DNA of 64,000 nt. Source: Muribaculum gordoncarteri (GTDB lineage: Bacteria > Bacteroidota > Bacteroidia > Bacteroidales > Muribaculaceae). The notes under the pieces are model-generated. The model did not search any database. It was not told where the DNA came from and was given only the letters and a program-made list of their open reading frames with translations. Below, one piece after another: positions 1 to 8,870 of this stretch. The stretch is from the NCBI RefSeq assembly GCF_004803695.1, contig NZ_CP039393.1, positions 1 to 64,000 on the forward strand, written 5' to 3'. Position 1 is the stretch's first letter. Every line of letters begins with the position of its first letter. The translations under genes were made by a program, and so were the position numbers.

Positions 1-2
1 TT

Positions 3-224
3 ATTGAGGAAAAGAATCGTAATATAAGAGAAACGCTGGATAATGTTGATAAAAATGTCTCATACTTGTTCATTATAGATGATGCAAATAGAACTGCCAT
101 TTGGGATGAGGCAATCGAGTTTTATGAGCATACCCTCAATAGTAATGTTAAATTTATTGCGACAGTTCGCAGTTATGCTCTTGATTCCGTAATTACAAAA
201 TGTTCTAATTTGGTAAAAAGTTGA
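3..224 (+). pseudogene. STAND-type NTPase, N-terminal fragment (frameshifted, cut by window edge)
   Basis: An open frame enters from the left edge and stops at TGA 222-224. It reads as the middle of a P-loop NTPase: a hydrophobic Walker-B-like strand ending in two acids (LFIIDDAN) followed about 30 residues later by a sensor-like segment (KFIATVRSYALD). The stop is reached only because of the A5 run at 215-219: removing one A lets translation run on as LVKVEQIAM straight into the next ORF, whose first residues look like the helical part that normally follows a STAND ATPase core. The Walker A motif and N-terminus lie outside the window. What I see is the motif pair and the frame relation; membership in the STAND class is inference. 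The shift may be a real mutation, a slippage site or a consensus error. Confidence 0.6.
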
Positions 225-234
225 GCAAATTGCA

Positions 235-2937
235 ATGTCAGAATCTCCGGAAGATCTTGCATCAAAAATTCTTACATCGTTTGGTATTACTAATGCACTG
301 TGGCACAAACGCATTAATAATATCACTGGTAAGAATATCAGATTAGCAGTGATGTGTGCTCAAATTGCTTTGGCTGGAAAAAAGTATAACGATTTAATTA
401 ATGTGGAAGGGGTTTATGACGCATATTACAAACCTTTCTTTGAGCGTTTAATTTCGGATTGTACGGATTGTAAGCTAATCAAGGTAGTTGCAATTATTTC
501 TTTTTACAAAGTTGTTGATTTAGAGGAGACTTCATTATTAGATCAAATTGAACACGTTTTTGGTCTTGAATCGTCAGAGTTTAAATCTATATGTCGTAAG
601 CTTGATGATTTGGAATGTATTAGTATAACAGATGATGATATTGCTACTATAGAGGATCAAAATTTTGGAACTTATGCATTCTATAAATGTTTCTATGTCC
701 TTAAAGAACTAAGTTTGTCGAATCTAATTGAGAACCTGCATAATCGAAGAGAACGATTGAGAGATAGTATATTTTCCGTATGGAATTGTTTCCATAAAAA
801 GGAGGTGATAGATTTCTCGCGAAGTTCTATCTCCGATGCATGGAAAAGTCTGTCTGTTTCTATCAAAGAAGAACGAGAAAAATGCGAGTTCTTAGAAGTA
901 TTTAGTGGTGCGATTCCTGCATTGACTTTTCTTTACATTAAGAATTTAATTAAAGAAAATAAATTTGATGATTTTAGTCATTCTTATGTAAATTCTGATA
1001 TAATTCTTTCCATACTTTCTAATTTCTCTCATTCAGAGGAATCTGATACCGCCACGGCATTAGCTCTCATAGTTGAGTTTTTGAAAAGCCATCCTAATAA
1101 AATGGAAAGTGCCGTAAAAATAATATCAGAACATTGGATATATGATGATATTGACTATGCCAATTCATACAAACGTGAAACGAATATCATTGAAGTTCTC
1201 ATAGATTTATCAAAGGAGAGTGAAACTGGCTTCATATTAGCTAGCTGCGTATTGCCATCATTTCTTAAGTTTTCATACCAATATTCACGCATAAAAGGAA
1301 GGAACTTCGTAATCGGACGTTATGCAGTAGTTATCACTGATGAACTGAAGACCAATCGTAAAAGAATATGGGAATGGATTAATAGCAATATCGTTAATTT
1401 AAATCAGTCAGTATTATTAAGTGATCTTTATGAAGATTTCTATGAAGTAAAATCTATTGCCCGAAAGCTAATAAGTGCTGAATTGGATTTTATAAACGAT
1501 TGTGTTAGCAAACTTAATATCACAGAAGATTTCAATGTGTGTAAGAATCTGGAAACTCTTCGTCAGAGAATAAAAGCTATTATGGGGAAAGACCTACTTC
1601 AGATAGATTGGTCTAAGGCAAATAGGCATTATCTTCTGGACTGTCAGATAAGCAAGGTTAGAAAACAGAGATGTAATAGATTATATGATTTTGAACGAGA
1701 AAATATTGCTCAAATAATAAAAACAAAATCAGTCACCGAACTCATAAATTTTTGTAAAGATATTGCACATATCTCACATTACAAAAATATCGGAGATGAC
1801 GTTAGGATATCATATGTAATTGAATGTGCTTTTGAACTAAGTCAGGAAAGTGGATTTGAACTTTGGCAATACTGTATTGATCAAGGATTGTATTTTATAC
1901 CAACTCGAATTATTTCAACGTATTATAGTAAGGGACATGATTTAGCAGAGCTTGTTGGATTTATTGGGTCTCAAAGGCTTAATCTAAAATCAGACTTATT
2001 GTTGGCTTATATCGTTATTATTGATAATGCATCATCTCTGGTTTCTGCATCGGATTTTTGTAAAGCTATACGTCATCACTCTTTAGAGTGGTTTACCATA
2101 GATGGTTTATGTAATAGATATTTTTCCGCTGAGAGTTTTGATAATGGATGTCGCTCCATAATGGCTGCTCTGATATACAGAATTCGCAATGCTATGTCTA
2201 TTGCTGGATCAGAAGAGTTTTTGTTGAAATTTTGCAAACGACATCAATCAAAAACAGATCTTGTCAAATATGCATACATCAGTGCTATTAAAAGTCAAGA
2301 TAAATTTGATTATAACCATAAATTACTTAAGTATTTATTGCAAATATCACCGCAGTTTTGGGTCGAATGTTGTAAAGCCTTTCCAACATTTGTCACTAAG
2401 TATCAAATCCATCCCTATGAGTTTATATGGGATATTGAGAACTATTCCATAGTTATTGAGTCGACACTACAGTATTATGGTGCTATGGCCTATTTTCCAT
2501 ATAGCGAAAAAGAGAATTTATATTCGTTCTTTTGTAATCTAAAGGATGATACTGCTGCAAATTTCATAGATGATATGATATATAAATACTGCCAAAACAG
2601 TAATATTTCCAGTATTATTTTTGAGATAATATCGTCATATATGGGTTCTTTTAGAATCCGTCATTACATTACATTCATTTCTTCCAATACCAACCTCACC
2701 GATTTTCGGCAATTAGATTTATTCCCTCATTCAATGACTGGCGGAGATAGTTTTGCACCTGCCATAAAATGTAGGATTGAGTTTCTGGAATCGCTAATTG
2801 TAGAGATAAGAAAATTGAAAGATAAAATAAATTATCTTGAGCATATTCAATATCTTACAGAGGAAAAAGAGTCATTGGTACGAGAGTATGAATTCGAACT
2901 AAAACGCGGTCACAAACATAAACTATACGATTTGTAA
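235..2937 (+). CDS. STAND-type NTPase, C-terminal part; large helical protein, defence-like
   Basis: A 900-residue AT-rich, Leu/Ile/Lys-rich frame. Its opening (SPEDLASKIL, then GITN..W..RI, then GKNIRLAVM) resembles the winged-helix/GxP region that follows the nucleotide-binding core of STAND NTPases, so the true protein probably starts upstream in the other frame and is joined to this one by removing one base at 215-219. The rest looks like a long all-helical superhelix without recognisable catalytic motif and ends in a charged coiled coil (about residues 845-890). I cannot name a family for the C-terminal sensor region. The stop TAA abuts the ATG of the RhuM-like gene, so the two are co-transcribed. 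The base composition is much more AT-rich than the core genes of the window, suggesting horizontal acquisition. If the frame break is real, the ATG at 235 would give a sensor domain lacking its ATPase. Confidence 0.6.
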   Translation: MSESPEDLASKILTSFGITNALWHKRINNITGKNIRLAVMCAQIALAGKKYNDLINVEGVYDAYYKPFFERLISDCTDCKLIKVVAIISFYKVVDLEETSLLDQIEHVFGLESSEFKSICRKLDDLECISITDDDIATIEDQNFGTYAFYKCFYVLKELSLSNLIENLHNRRERLRDSIFSVWNCFHKKEVIDFSRSSISDAWKSLSVSIKEEREKCEFLEVFSGAIPALTFLYIKNLIKENKFDDFSHSYVNSDIILSILSNFSHSEESDTATALALIVEFLKSHPNKMESAVKIISEHWIYDDIDYANSYKRETNIIEVLIDLSKESETGFILASCVLPSFLKFSYQYSRIKGRNFVIGRYAVVITDELKTNRKRIWEWINSNIVNLNQSVLLSDLYEDFYEVKSIARKLISAELDFINDCVSKLNITEDFNVCKNLETLRQRIKAIMGKDLLQIDWSKANRHYLLDCQISKVRKQRCNRLYDFERENIAQIIKTKSVTELINFCKDIAHISHYKNIGDDVRISYVIECAFELSQESGFELWQYCIDQGLYFIPTRIISTYYSKGHDLAELVGFIGSQRLNLKSDLLLAYIVIIDNASSLVSASDFCKAIRHHSLEWFTIDGLCNRYFSAESFDNGCRSIMAALIYRIRNAMSIAGSEEFLLKFCKRHQSKTDLVKYAYISAIKSQDKFDYNHKLLKYLLQISPQFWVECCKAFPTFVTKYQIHPYEFIWDIENYSIVIESTLQYYGAMAYFPYSEKENLYSFFCNLKDDTAANFIDDMIYKYCQNSNISSIIFEIISSYMGSFRIRHYITFISSNTNLTDFRQLDLFPHSMTGGDSFAPAIKCRIEFLESLIVEIRKLKDKINYLEHIQYLTEEKESLVREYEFELKRGHKHKLYDL

Positions 2938-3942
2938 ATGGATAACGGACAGATAATATTATTCCAGACGCAGGGCGGAGAGACGAAGATTGAGGTTCGG
3001 CTCTCAAATGAGACTGTGTGGCTCACTGCAGACCAGATGGCGGAGTTGTTTCAGCGCGACCGCTCAACTATACAACGTCATATCAAAAGAATCTACGATG
3101 AAGGTGAGTTAACCGCCGATTCAACTTGTGCATTTTTTGCACAAGTTCAAACGGAAGGGAAACGGCAGGTTGAGCGTAAGATTCCCATTTATAATCTTGA
3201 CATGATTATCAGCGTGGGTTATCGTGTCAACTCTCATCGTGGTGTGCAGTTCCGGCAGTGGGCTACTCAGGTGCTGAAGGAATATATGATAAAGGGGTTT
3301 GCGCTGAATGATGACCTGCTGAAAAATGCCGGACAAGGAAATTATTTTGATGAGCTGCTGGCGAGAATCCGAGATATACGCAGCTCTGAAAAGGTGTTCT
3401 ATCGCAAGGTACTTGAAATTTACGCCCTCAGCATCGACTATGACCCTCGCACCGCCATCACCCAACAGTTCTTCAAGACTGTTCAGAACAAAATGCACTT
3501 TGCCGCACACGGACATACTGCCGCAGAGGTTATCTATGACCGTGCCAATGCCGAAAAGGATTTCATGGGTTTGACAACATGGCGAGGTGCCATGCCTACC
3601 AAACATGAGGCTGAGATTGCGAAGAATTATCTCGCAGAAGAGGAGGTAGATATGCTGAACCGAATCGTCAACCTATATCTTGACTTTGCCGAACTTCAGG
3701 CCAAGAGCCATGTGCCGATGTATATGAAAGACTGGATTCAGAAGCTCGACGATTTCCTGAAGCTGTCGGGTAAGGAATTACTGAACCATGCCGGATGCGT
3801 CTCGGCCGAAGTTGCCAAGCTGAAAGCCAATGAGGAATACGACAAATTCCGTGAGCGTACCCAGTATCAACTATCCCCGGTCGAAATCCACTTCCTCGAA
3901 GCCTTTGAAGCCGAACAAAAGCGACTCCGCTCCAAGAAATAA
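2938..3942 (+). CDS. RhuM-family virulence/anti-repressor-like protein
   Basis: A 334-residue soluble protein. The N-terminal half has the RhuM pattern: a short strand segment (IEVRLSNETVWL), then a winged-helix-like stretch (LTADQMAELFQRDRSTIQRHI), a variable hinge, and NLDMIISVGYRVNS....FRQWATQVLKEY, typical of RhuM and related phage KilA/BRO-type modules. The C-terminal half is a helical domain with an HTAAEVIYDRANAEKD...GLTTW segment characteristic of longer RhuM proteins. RhuM was named from a Salmonella pathogenicity island; its biochemical role is unknown, though homologues are common in mobile and defence islands of Bacteroidota. The ATG directly follows the stop of the STAND-like gene (TAAATG), and the next gene starts 11 bases after its stop, so it sits inside an operon. 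Family assignment is fairly sure; function is not. Confidence 0.8.
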   Translation: MDNGQIILFQTQGGETKIEVRLSNETVWLTADQMAELFQRDRSTIQRHIKRIYDEGELTADSTCAFFAQVQTEGKRQVERKIPIYNLDMIISVGYRVNSHRGVQFRQWATQVLKEYMIKGFALNDDLLKNAGQGNYFDELLARIRDIRSSEKVFYRKVLEIYALSIDYDPRTAITQQFFKTVQNKMHFAAHGHTAAEVIYDRANAEKDFMGLTTWRGAMPTKHEAEIAKNYLAEEEVDMLNRIVNLYLDFAELQAKSHVPMYMKDWIQKLDDFLKLSGKELLNHAGCVSAEVAKLKANEEYDKFRERTQYQLSPVEIHFLEAFEAEQKRLRSKK

Positions 3943-3953
3943 ACAAAAGAAAA

Positions 3954-5369
3954 ATGAATACATCTAAAGATATATCGCAATTGATTGCCCATGCGAACGA
4001 AGACGATTTGCGCGATATTGTTTCAGGATGGGCCAACAAACATTCTGATTTCAAGGATTATATCCGAAATTGCCTCTGCCCTTCGGTAGAAAATGTGGAT
4101 TTCGCCCGCAAACTCAGTCAGGCCGTAAACCGCGAGACAAAAGAGTTCTTCTCGCGCCATGAAGTGAGAGAAGCGACTGACTGGAGCAATGTCTATAATG
4201 ACTTGATAAAGCCATGGAGCGAAAACGCAGACTCGCTGTCTACCGAGAAGCTATATGACCTGTGTGACGTAATAGTCAAAGAGGTCGGTATGCAGGTGAC
4301 TGATGAGGATTTTTACGGTGATGATTGGTATGGCGATGATTTTTCCGGCAGTATTCAGGATATAATGGATGTATTGGGAAACATTGTCGGACTTCTTATG
4401 ATTCGCGAGGATGTCAGCCACGATATTCTGAATTCTTTAGAAAAACTCATTAAAGCTGCTAAAAAGAAGGATGTGATAGACGACTACATTGGTTCGCCAT
4501 ACGATTTTATTCTTGAACTTATCGCACTCAGACGCGACAACGATGAAGTTACGTGTGGAATATACGATGCTCTGATTGACGAGAATCTGGGTGATGAGGC
4601 AGGGACGTGGGTGTGCCGTAAAATTGATTTTATCCGTTCAATGGGTCTTGCAGATGAAGCTCGCCAATATATGGAGGATGAAATACAGTATCCTGAAGTC
4701 TGCCTGAAATATTATAATGAGTTGCTTGATGCCGACAACTGGCTTGAGGCTATCCTCCTGCTCGACAGGGCGCAGGCAATCAAGGACAATGGCTCTTACT
4801 TCTATTCGCCAAAGACTCCGAACTGGCTTGAACTTAAACAGCAACTTCTTGTGGAACATGGCACATTGGAAGAACGTATAGATAATCTCAAACGCCTGTT
4901 CTATAACAGCTACAACGATAAAGCAAAATTCTATCATCAACTCAAGGAACTTGTTGACGGGGACAAATGGAACGCATTCTACCATAATCTGCTCTCAAAG
5001 GCAACCGGTTATAATGTCATTGATGAAATCGCCCCATTCCTCATAGAGGAAGGTGAGTTTGACTGGTTATTCCGTCTCGTGTCGGAAGCAACGGCAAAGG
5101 ATTCGACTGATTATCGGACTCCGTTAAAGTACGCCGGATCATTGCGTCAAACTCATTTTGAAGAAATGCAGGCGATCCTAATCCGTACAGTCCGTGCATA
5201 CGCTGCCGACCGTTTCCCCCAAAGAAAAAAGTCAATTCTTCCAAGTACTCATATTTCAGAGCAGACCTGGAATCGTTGTCAGAACTTGGGTATTCAAAAA
5301 CGCAAAAGGAAATTGTCGAATTTCTATTGCAGGAATATAGGTTCCGTCCATCTCTCACTAAAGAATTGA
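3954..5369 (+). CDS. Helical-repeat protein of unknown function, C-terminus frameshifted
   Basis: A 471-residue acidic, probably all-helical protein (repeating Leu/Ala/Asp/Glu helices, TPR- or HEAT-like spacing, for example the segments around residues 190-330). I recognise no catalytic motif; it loosely resembles the C-terminal helical part of SWIM-type proteins, which is a weak impression. The last roughly 50 residues (after DRF) are basic and low in predicted structure and look wrong. Shifting frame by one base at the C5/A6 runs (5216-5231) instead gives an ordinary continuation (SYFRADLESL, then GYSKTQKEIVEFLLQEYR, then SLTKELKSIKL) ending at TAA 5399-5401, which would overlap the ATG of the Fic gene in ATGAGTAA, a typical coupling overlap. 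That strongly suggests an ancestral reading frame of 3954-5401 and a one-base deletion or consensus error here. Confidence 0.6.
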   Translation: MNTSKDISQLIAHANEDDLRDIVSGWANKHSDFKDYIRNCLCPSVENVDFARKLSQAVNRETKEFFSRHEVREATDWSNVYNDLIKPWSENADSLSTEKLYDLCDVIVKEVGMQVTDEDFYGDDWYGDDFSGSIQDIMDVLGNIVGLLMIREDVSHDILNSLEKLIKAAKKKDVIDDYIGSPYDFILELIALRRDNDEVTCGIYDALIDENLGDEAGTWVCRKIDFIRSMGLADEARQYMEDEIQYPEVCLKYYNELLDADNWLEAILLLDRAQAIKDNGSYFYSPKTPNWLELKQQLLVEHGTLEERIDNLKRLFYNSYNDKAKFYHQLKELVDGDKWNAFYHNLLSKATGYNVIDEIAPFLIEEGEFDWLFRLVSEATAKDSTDYRTPLKYAGSLRQTHFEEMQAILIRTVRAYAADRFPQRKKSILPSTHISEQTWNRCQNLGIQKRKRKLSNFYCRNIGSVHLSLKN

Positions 5370-5393
5370 AGTCTATAAAACTGGAAACAGACA

Positions 5394-6266
5394 ATGAGTA
5401 AGAAGTCGATACGATTTTTCAATGATCGCGAGGTGAGGGCGGTTTGGGATGACGAGAATAACTGCTGGTGGTTCTCGGCTACGGATGTGGTGCGCGCTAT
5501 CAATAATGAGCCGGACTATACAAAGGCCGGCAACTATTGGCGTTGGCTTAAACGTAAGCTGAAACAGGAAGGTGTTCAACTCGTGAGTCCCACTCACGGG
5601 TTCAAATTCGAGGCCCCGGATGGCAAACAGCGTATTGCTGATGTTCTGAATAGCGATGGCGTTATCCTTCTTGCCAAGCATTATCCCAATAACCGGGCGA
5701 GCGGGTTTCTCGACTGGTTTACCTATAGTGATAATACCATTGACGGTCAGAGCCGAAAGAAAGCATACACTTTGTTTGAAAGCGGACTGCTGAACTCTCT
5801 TGAACCGGGCAGTATGAAATGCCTGCAACAGATTCATGCCTACTTGTTCGGCGGCCTATATGAGTTTGCCGGACAAATCAGGAACAAGAATATATCAAAG
5901 GGAGGTTTCACTTTTGCGAATTGCCTCCATTTTCCGACCATCATACCGACCATTGAGGGAATGCCGGAAACGACGCTTGACGAAATTGCCGACAAGTATG
6001 TGGAGATGAACGTGGTACATCCGTTTATGGAGGGCAACGGGCGCAGCACACGCATCTGGCTCGACCTGATGCTCCGCCGCTCGCTCAAACGCTGCGTGGA
6101 CTGGAGCCGGATTGATAAGAACGAATATCTGACAGCGATGCGAGAGAGCGTTGTCGACTCCACACATATAAAAACGCTGCTCGAAGGAGCCTTGACCGAC
6201 AAAATCAACGACCGCGAAATGTTCATGAAAGGCATCGACTACTCTTACTATTACGAAGAAGAGTGA
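5394..6266 (+). CDS. Fic family protein with N-terminal BRO-N-like domain
   Basis: A 290-residue protein with two parts. Residues about 5-95 (IRFFNDREVRAVWDDE...WWFSATDVVRAI) match the BRO-N type DNA-binding module of phage antirepressors. Residues about 130-270 form a Fic domain with fd-core features (LQQIHAYLFGGLYEFAGQIR) and the complete catalytic loop HPFMEGNGR at residues 209-217, including His209, the acidic residue Glu213 and the anion-binding Gly-Asn-Gly-Arg. Active Fic proteins transfer AMP or other nucleotide-derived groups from NTPs to target proteins. I do not see the (S/T)xxxE(G/N) inhibitory helix, so any antitoxin would have to be separate; none is evident beside it. It is the last gene of the 1-6.3 kb operon, and its start overlaps the inferred ancestral stop of the preceding gene. 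Target and biological role are unknown. Confidence 0.85.
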   Translation: MSKKSIRFFNDREVRAVWDDENNCWWFSATDVVRAINNEPDYTKAGNYWRWLKRKLKQEGVQLVSPTHGFKFEAPDGKQRIADVLNSDGVILLAKHYPNNRASGFLDWFTYSDNTIDGQSRKKAYTLFESGLLNSLEPGSMKCLQQIHAYLFGGLYEFAGQIRNKNISKGGFTFANCLHFPTIIPTIEGMPETTLDEIADKYVEMNVVHPFMEGNGRSTRIWLDLMLRRSLKRCVDWSRIDKNEYLTAMRESVVDSTHIKTLLEGALTDKINDREMFMKGIDYSYYYEEE

Positions 6267-6324
6267 ACCTAACTCAAAGTTGCGTGCAGGCCTTTTGCAC
6301 GTAATATGCACGTAAAAATAAAAG

Positions 6325-6367
6325 AAAGCGACTTAACTTGGTGATATTCACTTTATTAAGTCGCTTT
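6325..6367. terminator. Bidirectional terminator between fic and tRNA-Leu
   Basis: Perfect 12-bp inverted repeat AAAGCGACTTAA (6325-6336) and its complement (6356-6367) with a 19-base loop, flanked by A-rich sequence on the left and T-rich on the right. It lies between the rightward Fic gene and the leftward tRNA gene, so it can end both transcripts. Confidence 0.7.
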
Positions 6368-6369
6368 TG

Positions 6370-6453
6370 TGGTGCCCAGAACAGGACTCGAACCTGCACG
6401 CCTCGCAGCACTCGCACCTGAAACGAGCGCGTCTACCATTCCGCCACCTGGGC
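6370..6453 (-). tRNA. tRNA-Leu (CAG), CCA encoded
   Basis: Read on the minus strand, the 84-base sequence starts GCCCAGG and ends TCTGGGC-A-CCA, a 7-bp acceptor stem (one G-U pair), discriminator A and encoded CCA. The T arm is CAGG-TTCGAGT-CCTG. The anticodon stem CTCGT/GCGAG encloses the loop TTCAGGT, giving anticodon CAG, which reads the leucine codon CUG. The long variable arm (GTGCTGCGAGGCGTG region) is the class II feature expected of tRNA-Leu. The accessory island at 1-6.3 kb lies against its 3' end, a common integration side for mobile islands, though I see no duplicated tRNA end within the window. Confidence 0.95.
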
Positions 6454-6597
6454 TTTTGCGACTGCAAAGATACGCTTTGTTTTTGTATTTTCAAAATATT
6501 GTAGCAGTGTTTTTCGGCCGAAAATAAAAATATACCCAATGGTGATTGGGTATATGTCGATCGATTCACATCCTCATGTATTGCACTTAATAGGGTG

Positions 6598-6948
6598 TCA
6601 GTTTTTGTGAAACCACCATTTGAGCTTTTCCCACACGGTGGGCGGGTTGGCTTTCAGGTGAACGTTTACTCCCATGTCGTTTTTGTTGAGGAATATGATT
6701 GAGCTGTGGAGCACAATCGCTATTGTTTCTTCAAATTGCGAGAAGCCGTGCACGCGTTCAAGCGCTATTTTGTGAAATGGCGACATGGGGTCAAGACTCC
6801 CGATTACGATGTGTCCCTCCTCGTCAATCTCGACATTGTGATGCTCCGACGCGTAGTCGAAGAGCAGCCCTATGTCAAGATGTTCAATGCCCGGGGGCAA
6901 TTTGGCGTATTTCTTATATAGTTCGTCGATAACCTGTTTTGTAATCAT
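6598..6948 (-). CDS. Conserved-looking hypothetical protein, 116 aa
   Basis: A small soluble protein starting MITKQVIDELYKKYAK and ending in an amphipathic, Trp-rich tail (WEKLKWWFHKN). No signal peptide, membrane span or recognisable catalytic motif is visible. The middle (HHNVEIDEEGHIVIGSLDPMSPFHKIAL) looks like a compact alpha/beta fold. It is a single gene, read toward the tRNA gene, with no neighbour close enough to form an operon. I do not recognise it and give no function. Confidence 0.6.
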   Translation of the reverse strand: MITKQVIDELYKKYAKLPPGIEHLDIGLLFDYASEHHNVEIDEEGHIVIGSLDPMSPFHKIALERVHGFSQFEETIAIVLHSSIIFLNKNDMGVNVHLKANPPTVWEKLKWWFHKN

Positions 6949-7109
6949 AATTTCAGTACATACAAAATTCTGAAAATTTTTTGCATTAATAGTTAATATG
7001 CACTTATGCTTTGGAGGGAAACGCGGTAAACCTAAAATTGGTTTAAATTGAAGCGTTTATTAACATTTATTATCTGAAGACAATAGGTGACAAACATTGG
7101 TTGGGTAAA

Positions 7110-7150
7110 CAATGCGGCGGAAACGCATTTAAGCAATAACCGCCGCATTG
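7110..7150 (-). terminator. Hairpin downstream of the decarboxylase operon
   Basis: Perfect 11-bp inverted repeat CAATGCGGCGG (7110-7120) and its complement (7140-7150), 19-base loop, 16 bases beyond the stop of the beta-subunit gene. The stem is strong but there is no clear U-tract, so it is a probable rather than certain terminator. Confidence 0.5.
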
Positions 7151-7165
7151 ATATTTAGAAGTTTG

Positions 7166-8323
7166 TTATGCAAGGAATCCGAGGAGCACACCTGCTGCCA
7201 CGGCCGAACCGATAACACCTGCAACGTTGGGGCCCATGGCGTGCATGAGCAGGTAGTTGCTGGGGTCATATTCAAGACCAAGGTTGTTGGAGATTCGGGC
7301 CGACATCGGAACTGCCGATACGCCGGCGTTACCGATAAGCGGGTTGAGCTTCTTGCCCTTGGGCAATACAAGATTGAACAGCTTTACGAACAGTACGCCC
7401 GATGCCGATGCAATGATGAATGCCATGAATCCAAGTGCAAAGATGAAGATTGTGTCGAGTGTGAGGAATTCCGACGCCTGGGTCGATGCACCTACGGTCA
7501 TACCGAGAAGTATTGTAACGATGTCGGTGAGGGCGTTGCTTGCTGTCTTGGCAAGACGGTTGGTGACACCGCACTCACGGAGCAGGTTACCGAAGAAGAG
7601 CATACCGAGCAACGGAATACCCGAAGGCACTACGAAGCAGGTGAGCAGAAGTCCTACGATGGGGAAGATGATCTTCTCGTTCTGCGACACGGCGCGTGCG
7701 GGCTTCATCTTTATCAATCGCTCGTGCTTGGTTGTGAGCAGTCGCATGATTGGCGGCTGGATGAGCGGTACCAAGGCCATGTAGGAGTAGGCCGATACTG
7801 CGATTGCACCCATCAAGTTGGGGGCGAGCTTTGATGAAAGGAATATGGCGGTGGGGCCGTCGGCACCTCCGATGATTGCGATTGCACCTGCCTGGTCGGG
7901 GGCGAATCCCAATGCGAGAGCCACCATGTAGGCTCCGAAGATACCAAACTGTGCGGCTGCGCCTACGAGCATGAGCTTAGGATTGGCGATGAGGGCCGAG
8001 AAGTCGGTCATCGCACCGATTCCGAGGAAGATTAGCGGGGGATACCATCCGGCGCTTACGCCGTTGTAAAGGATGTTGAGCACTGAGCCTTCTTCGTAGA
8101 TGCCGATTTCAAGTCCGGCTTCGGCGTTGAAGGGGATATTACCTATAAGTATACCAAATCCGATGGGCACCAGAAGCATGGGCTCGAAGTTCTTCTTGAT
8201 GGCAAGCCAGATGAAGAACAGACCCACGACAAGCATCACCAGGTGTTGCCAGGTGGCATTGGCGAAGCCTGTCAGCTCCCAGAACTGATGGAAGTTGATA
8301 GCCATGAATTCGTGGAAAGTCAT
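7166..8323 (-). CDS. mmdB: Na+-translocating decarboxylase beta subunit (methylmalonyl-CoA/oxaloacetate decarboxylase type)
   Basis: A 385-residue, very hydrophobic inner-membrane protein with about nine to eleven membrane segments and the family hallmark [17 protein letters not shown] near the middle and [13 protein letters not shown] near the C-terminus. In this family the beta subunit decarboxylates the carboxybiotin on the carrier subunit and couples this to export of Na+. It is the last gene of the operon mce - carboxyltransferase - OadG-like - biotin carrier - beta, so with the epimerase at the head the complex most likely acts on (S)-methylmalonyl-CoA in the succinate-to-propionate pathway rather than on oxaloacetate. 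The length is slightly short of the family's longest members but covers the full channel. Substrate choice is inferred from context. Confidence 0.9.
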   Translation of the reverse strand: MTFHEFMAINFHQFWELTGFANATWQHLVMLVVGLFFIWLAIKKNFEPMLLVPIGFGILIGNIPFNAEAGLEIGIYEEGSVLNILYNGVSAGWYPPLIFLGIGAMTDFSALIANPKLMLVGAAAQFGIFGAYMVALALGFAPDQAGAIAIIGGADGPTAIFLSSKLAPNLMGAIAVSAYSYMALVPLIQPPIMRLLTTKHERLIKMKPARAVSQNEKIIFPIVGLLLTCFVVPSGIPLLGMLFFGNLLRECGVTNRLAKTASNALTDIVTILLGMTVGASTQASEFLTLDTIFIFALGFMAFIIASASGVLFVKLFNLVLPKGKKLNPLIGNAGVSAVPMSARISNNLGLEYDPSNYLLMHAMGPNVAGVIGSAVAAGVLLGFLA

Positions 8324-8380
8324 AATCTTGAGATTCTAATTGGATTGTAAATTCGTGATATTTGTTCTCTTCGGTTATGC

Positions 8381-8815
8381 TTAATCCAGAGTGATGAGCA
8401 CGGCTCCTTCAAGCACTGAGTCGCCGGCGCTTACATTGACCGATGCCACCTTTCCGTCGCGGCCTGCATGGATGGCGTTTTCCATCTTCATGGCCTCAAG
8501 CATGAGCACTGTGTCGGATGCCGAAACGGTGTCGCCCACCTTTACGTTGATCGACAGGATGGTTCCGGGCAGGGGAGCTTTTATCTGGAAGCCTCCGGCG
8601 CTTACATTGGGCTTGCTTACTACCTTTTCGCCTGTAGCTGTGCGCGGGGCAGCCGAGGGACGCGGAGCCGATACGATGCTTACGGGGCCCTGCTTCTTTT
8701 CAAGCTCTACTTTGTAGGGCATTCCGTTTACGAGAACCTCGGCCACGTTGTCGACGATGTCGCCAATCCCCACGTTGTAAGTGTTACCGTTGATTTTATA
8801 TTTATATTCTTTCAT
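8381..8815 (-). CDS. Biotin carboxyl carrier subunit of the decarboxylase
   Basis: A 144-residue protein: a short N-terminal beta segment (residues 1-45), a flexible Pro/Ala/Ser-rich linker (about 50-72) and a C-terminal biotinyl domain with the EAMKME motif; the biotin-accepting lysine is Lys110. It carries CO2 from the soluble carboxyltransferase to the membrane beta subunit. It lies 57 bases upstream of the beta-subunit gene and 55 bases downstream of the OadG-like gene in the same direction, with AT-rich gaps. It corresponds to the gamma/BCCP subunit in methylmalonyl-CoA decarboxylase nomenclature (mmdC); symbols vary between annotators so none is asserted. Confidence 0.9.
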   Translation of the reverse strand: MKEYKYKINGNTYNVGIGDIVDNVAEVLVNGMPYKVELEKKQGPVSIVSAPRPSAAPRTATGEKVVSKPNVSAGGFQIKAPLPGTILSINVKVGDTVSASDTVLMLEAMKMENAIHAGRDGKVASVNVSAGDSVLEGAVLITLD

Positions 8816-8870
8816 TTTGTGGTAATTGTTAAAACGAGTATTTAATGTATACTTTAATTATAGTGGAGAA

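Noticed and set aside
6370-6453. tRNA-Leu as attachment site of the 1-6.3 kb island
   Set aside because: No duplicated tRNA 3' end and no integrase are visible inside the window; the left side of the island is not included.
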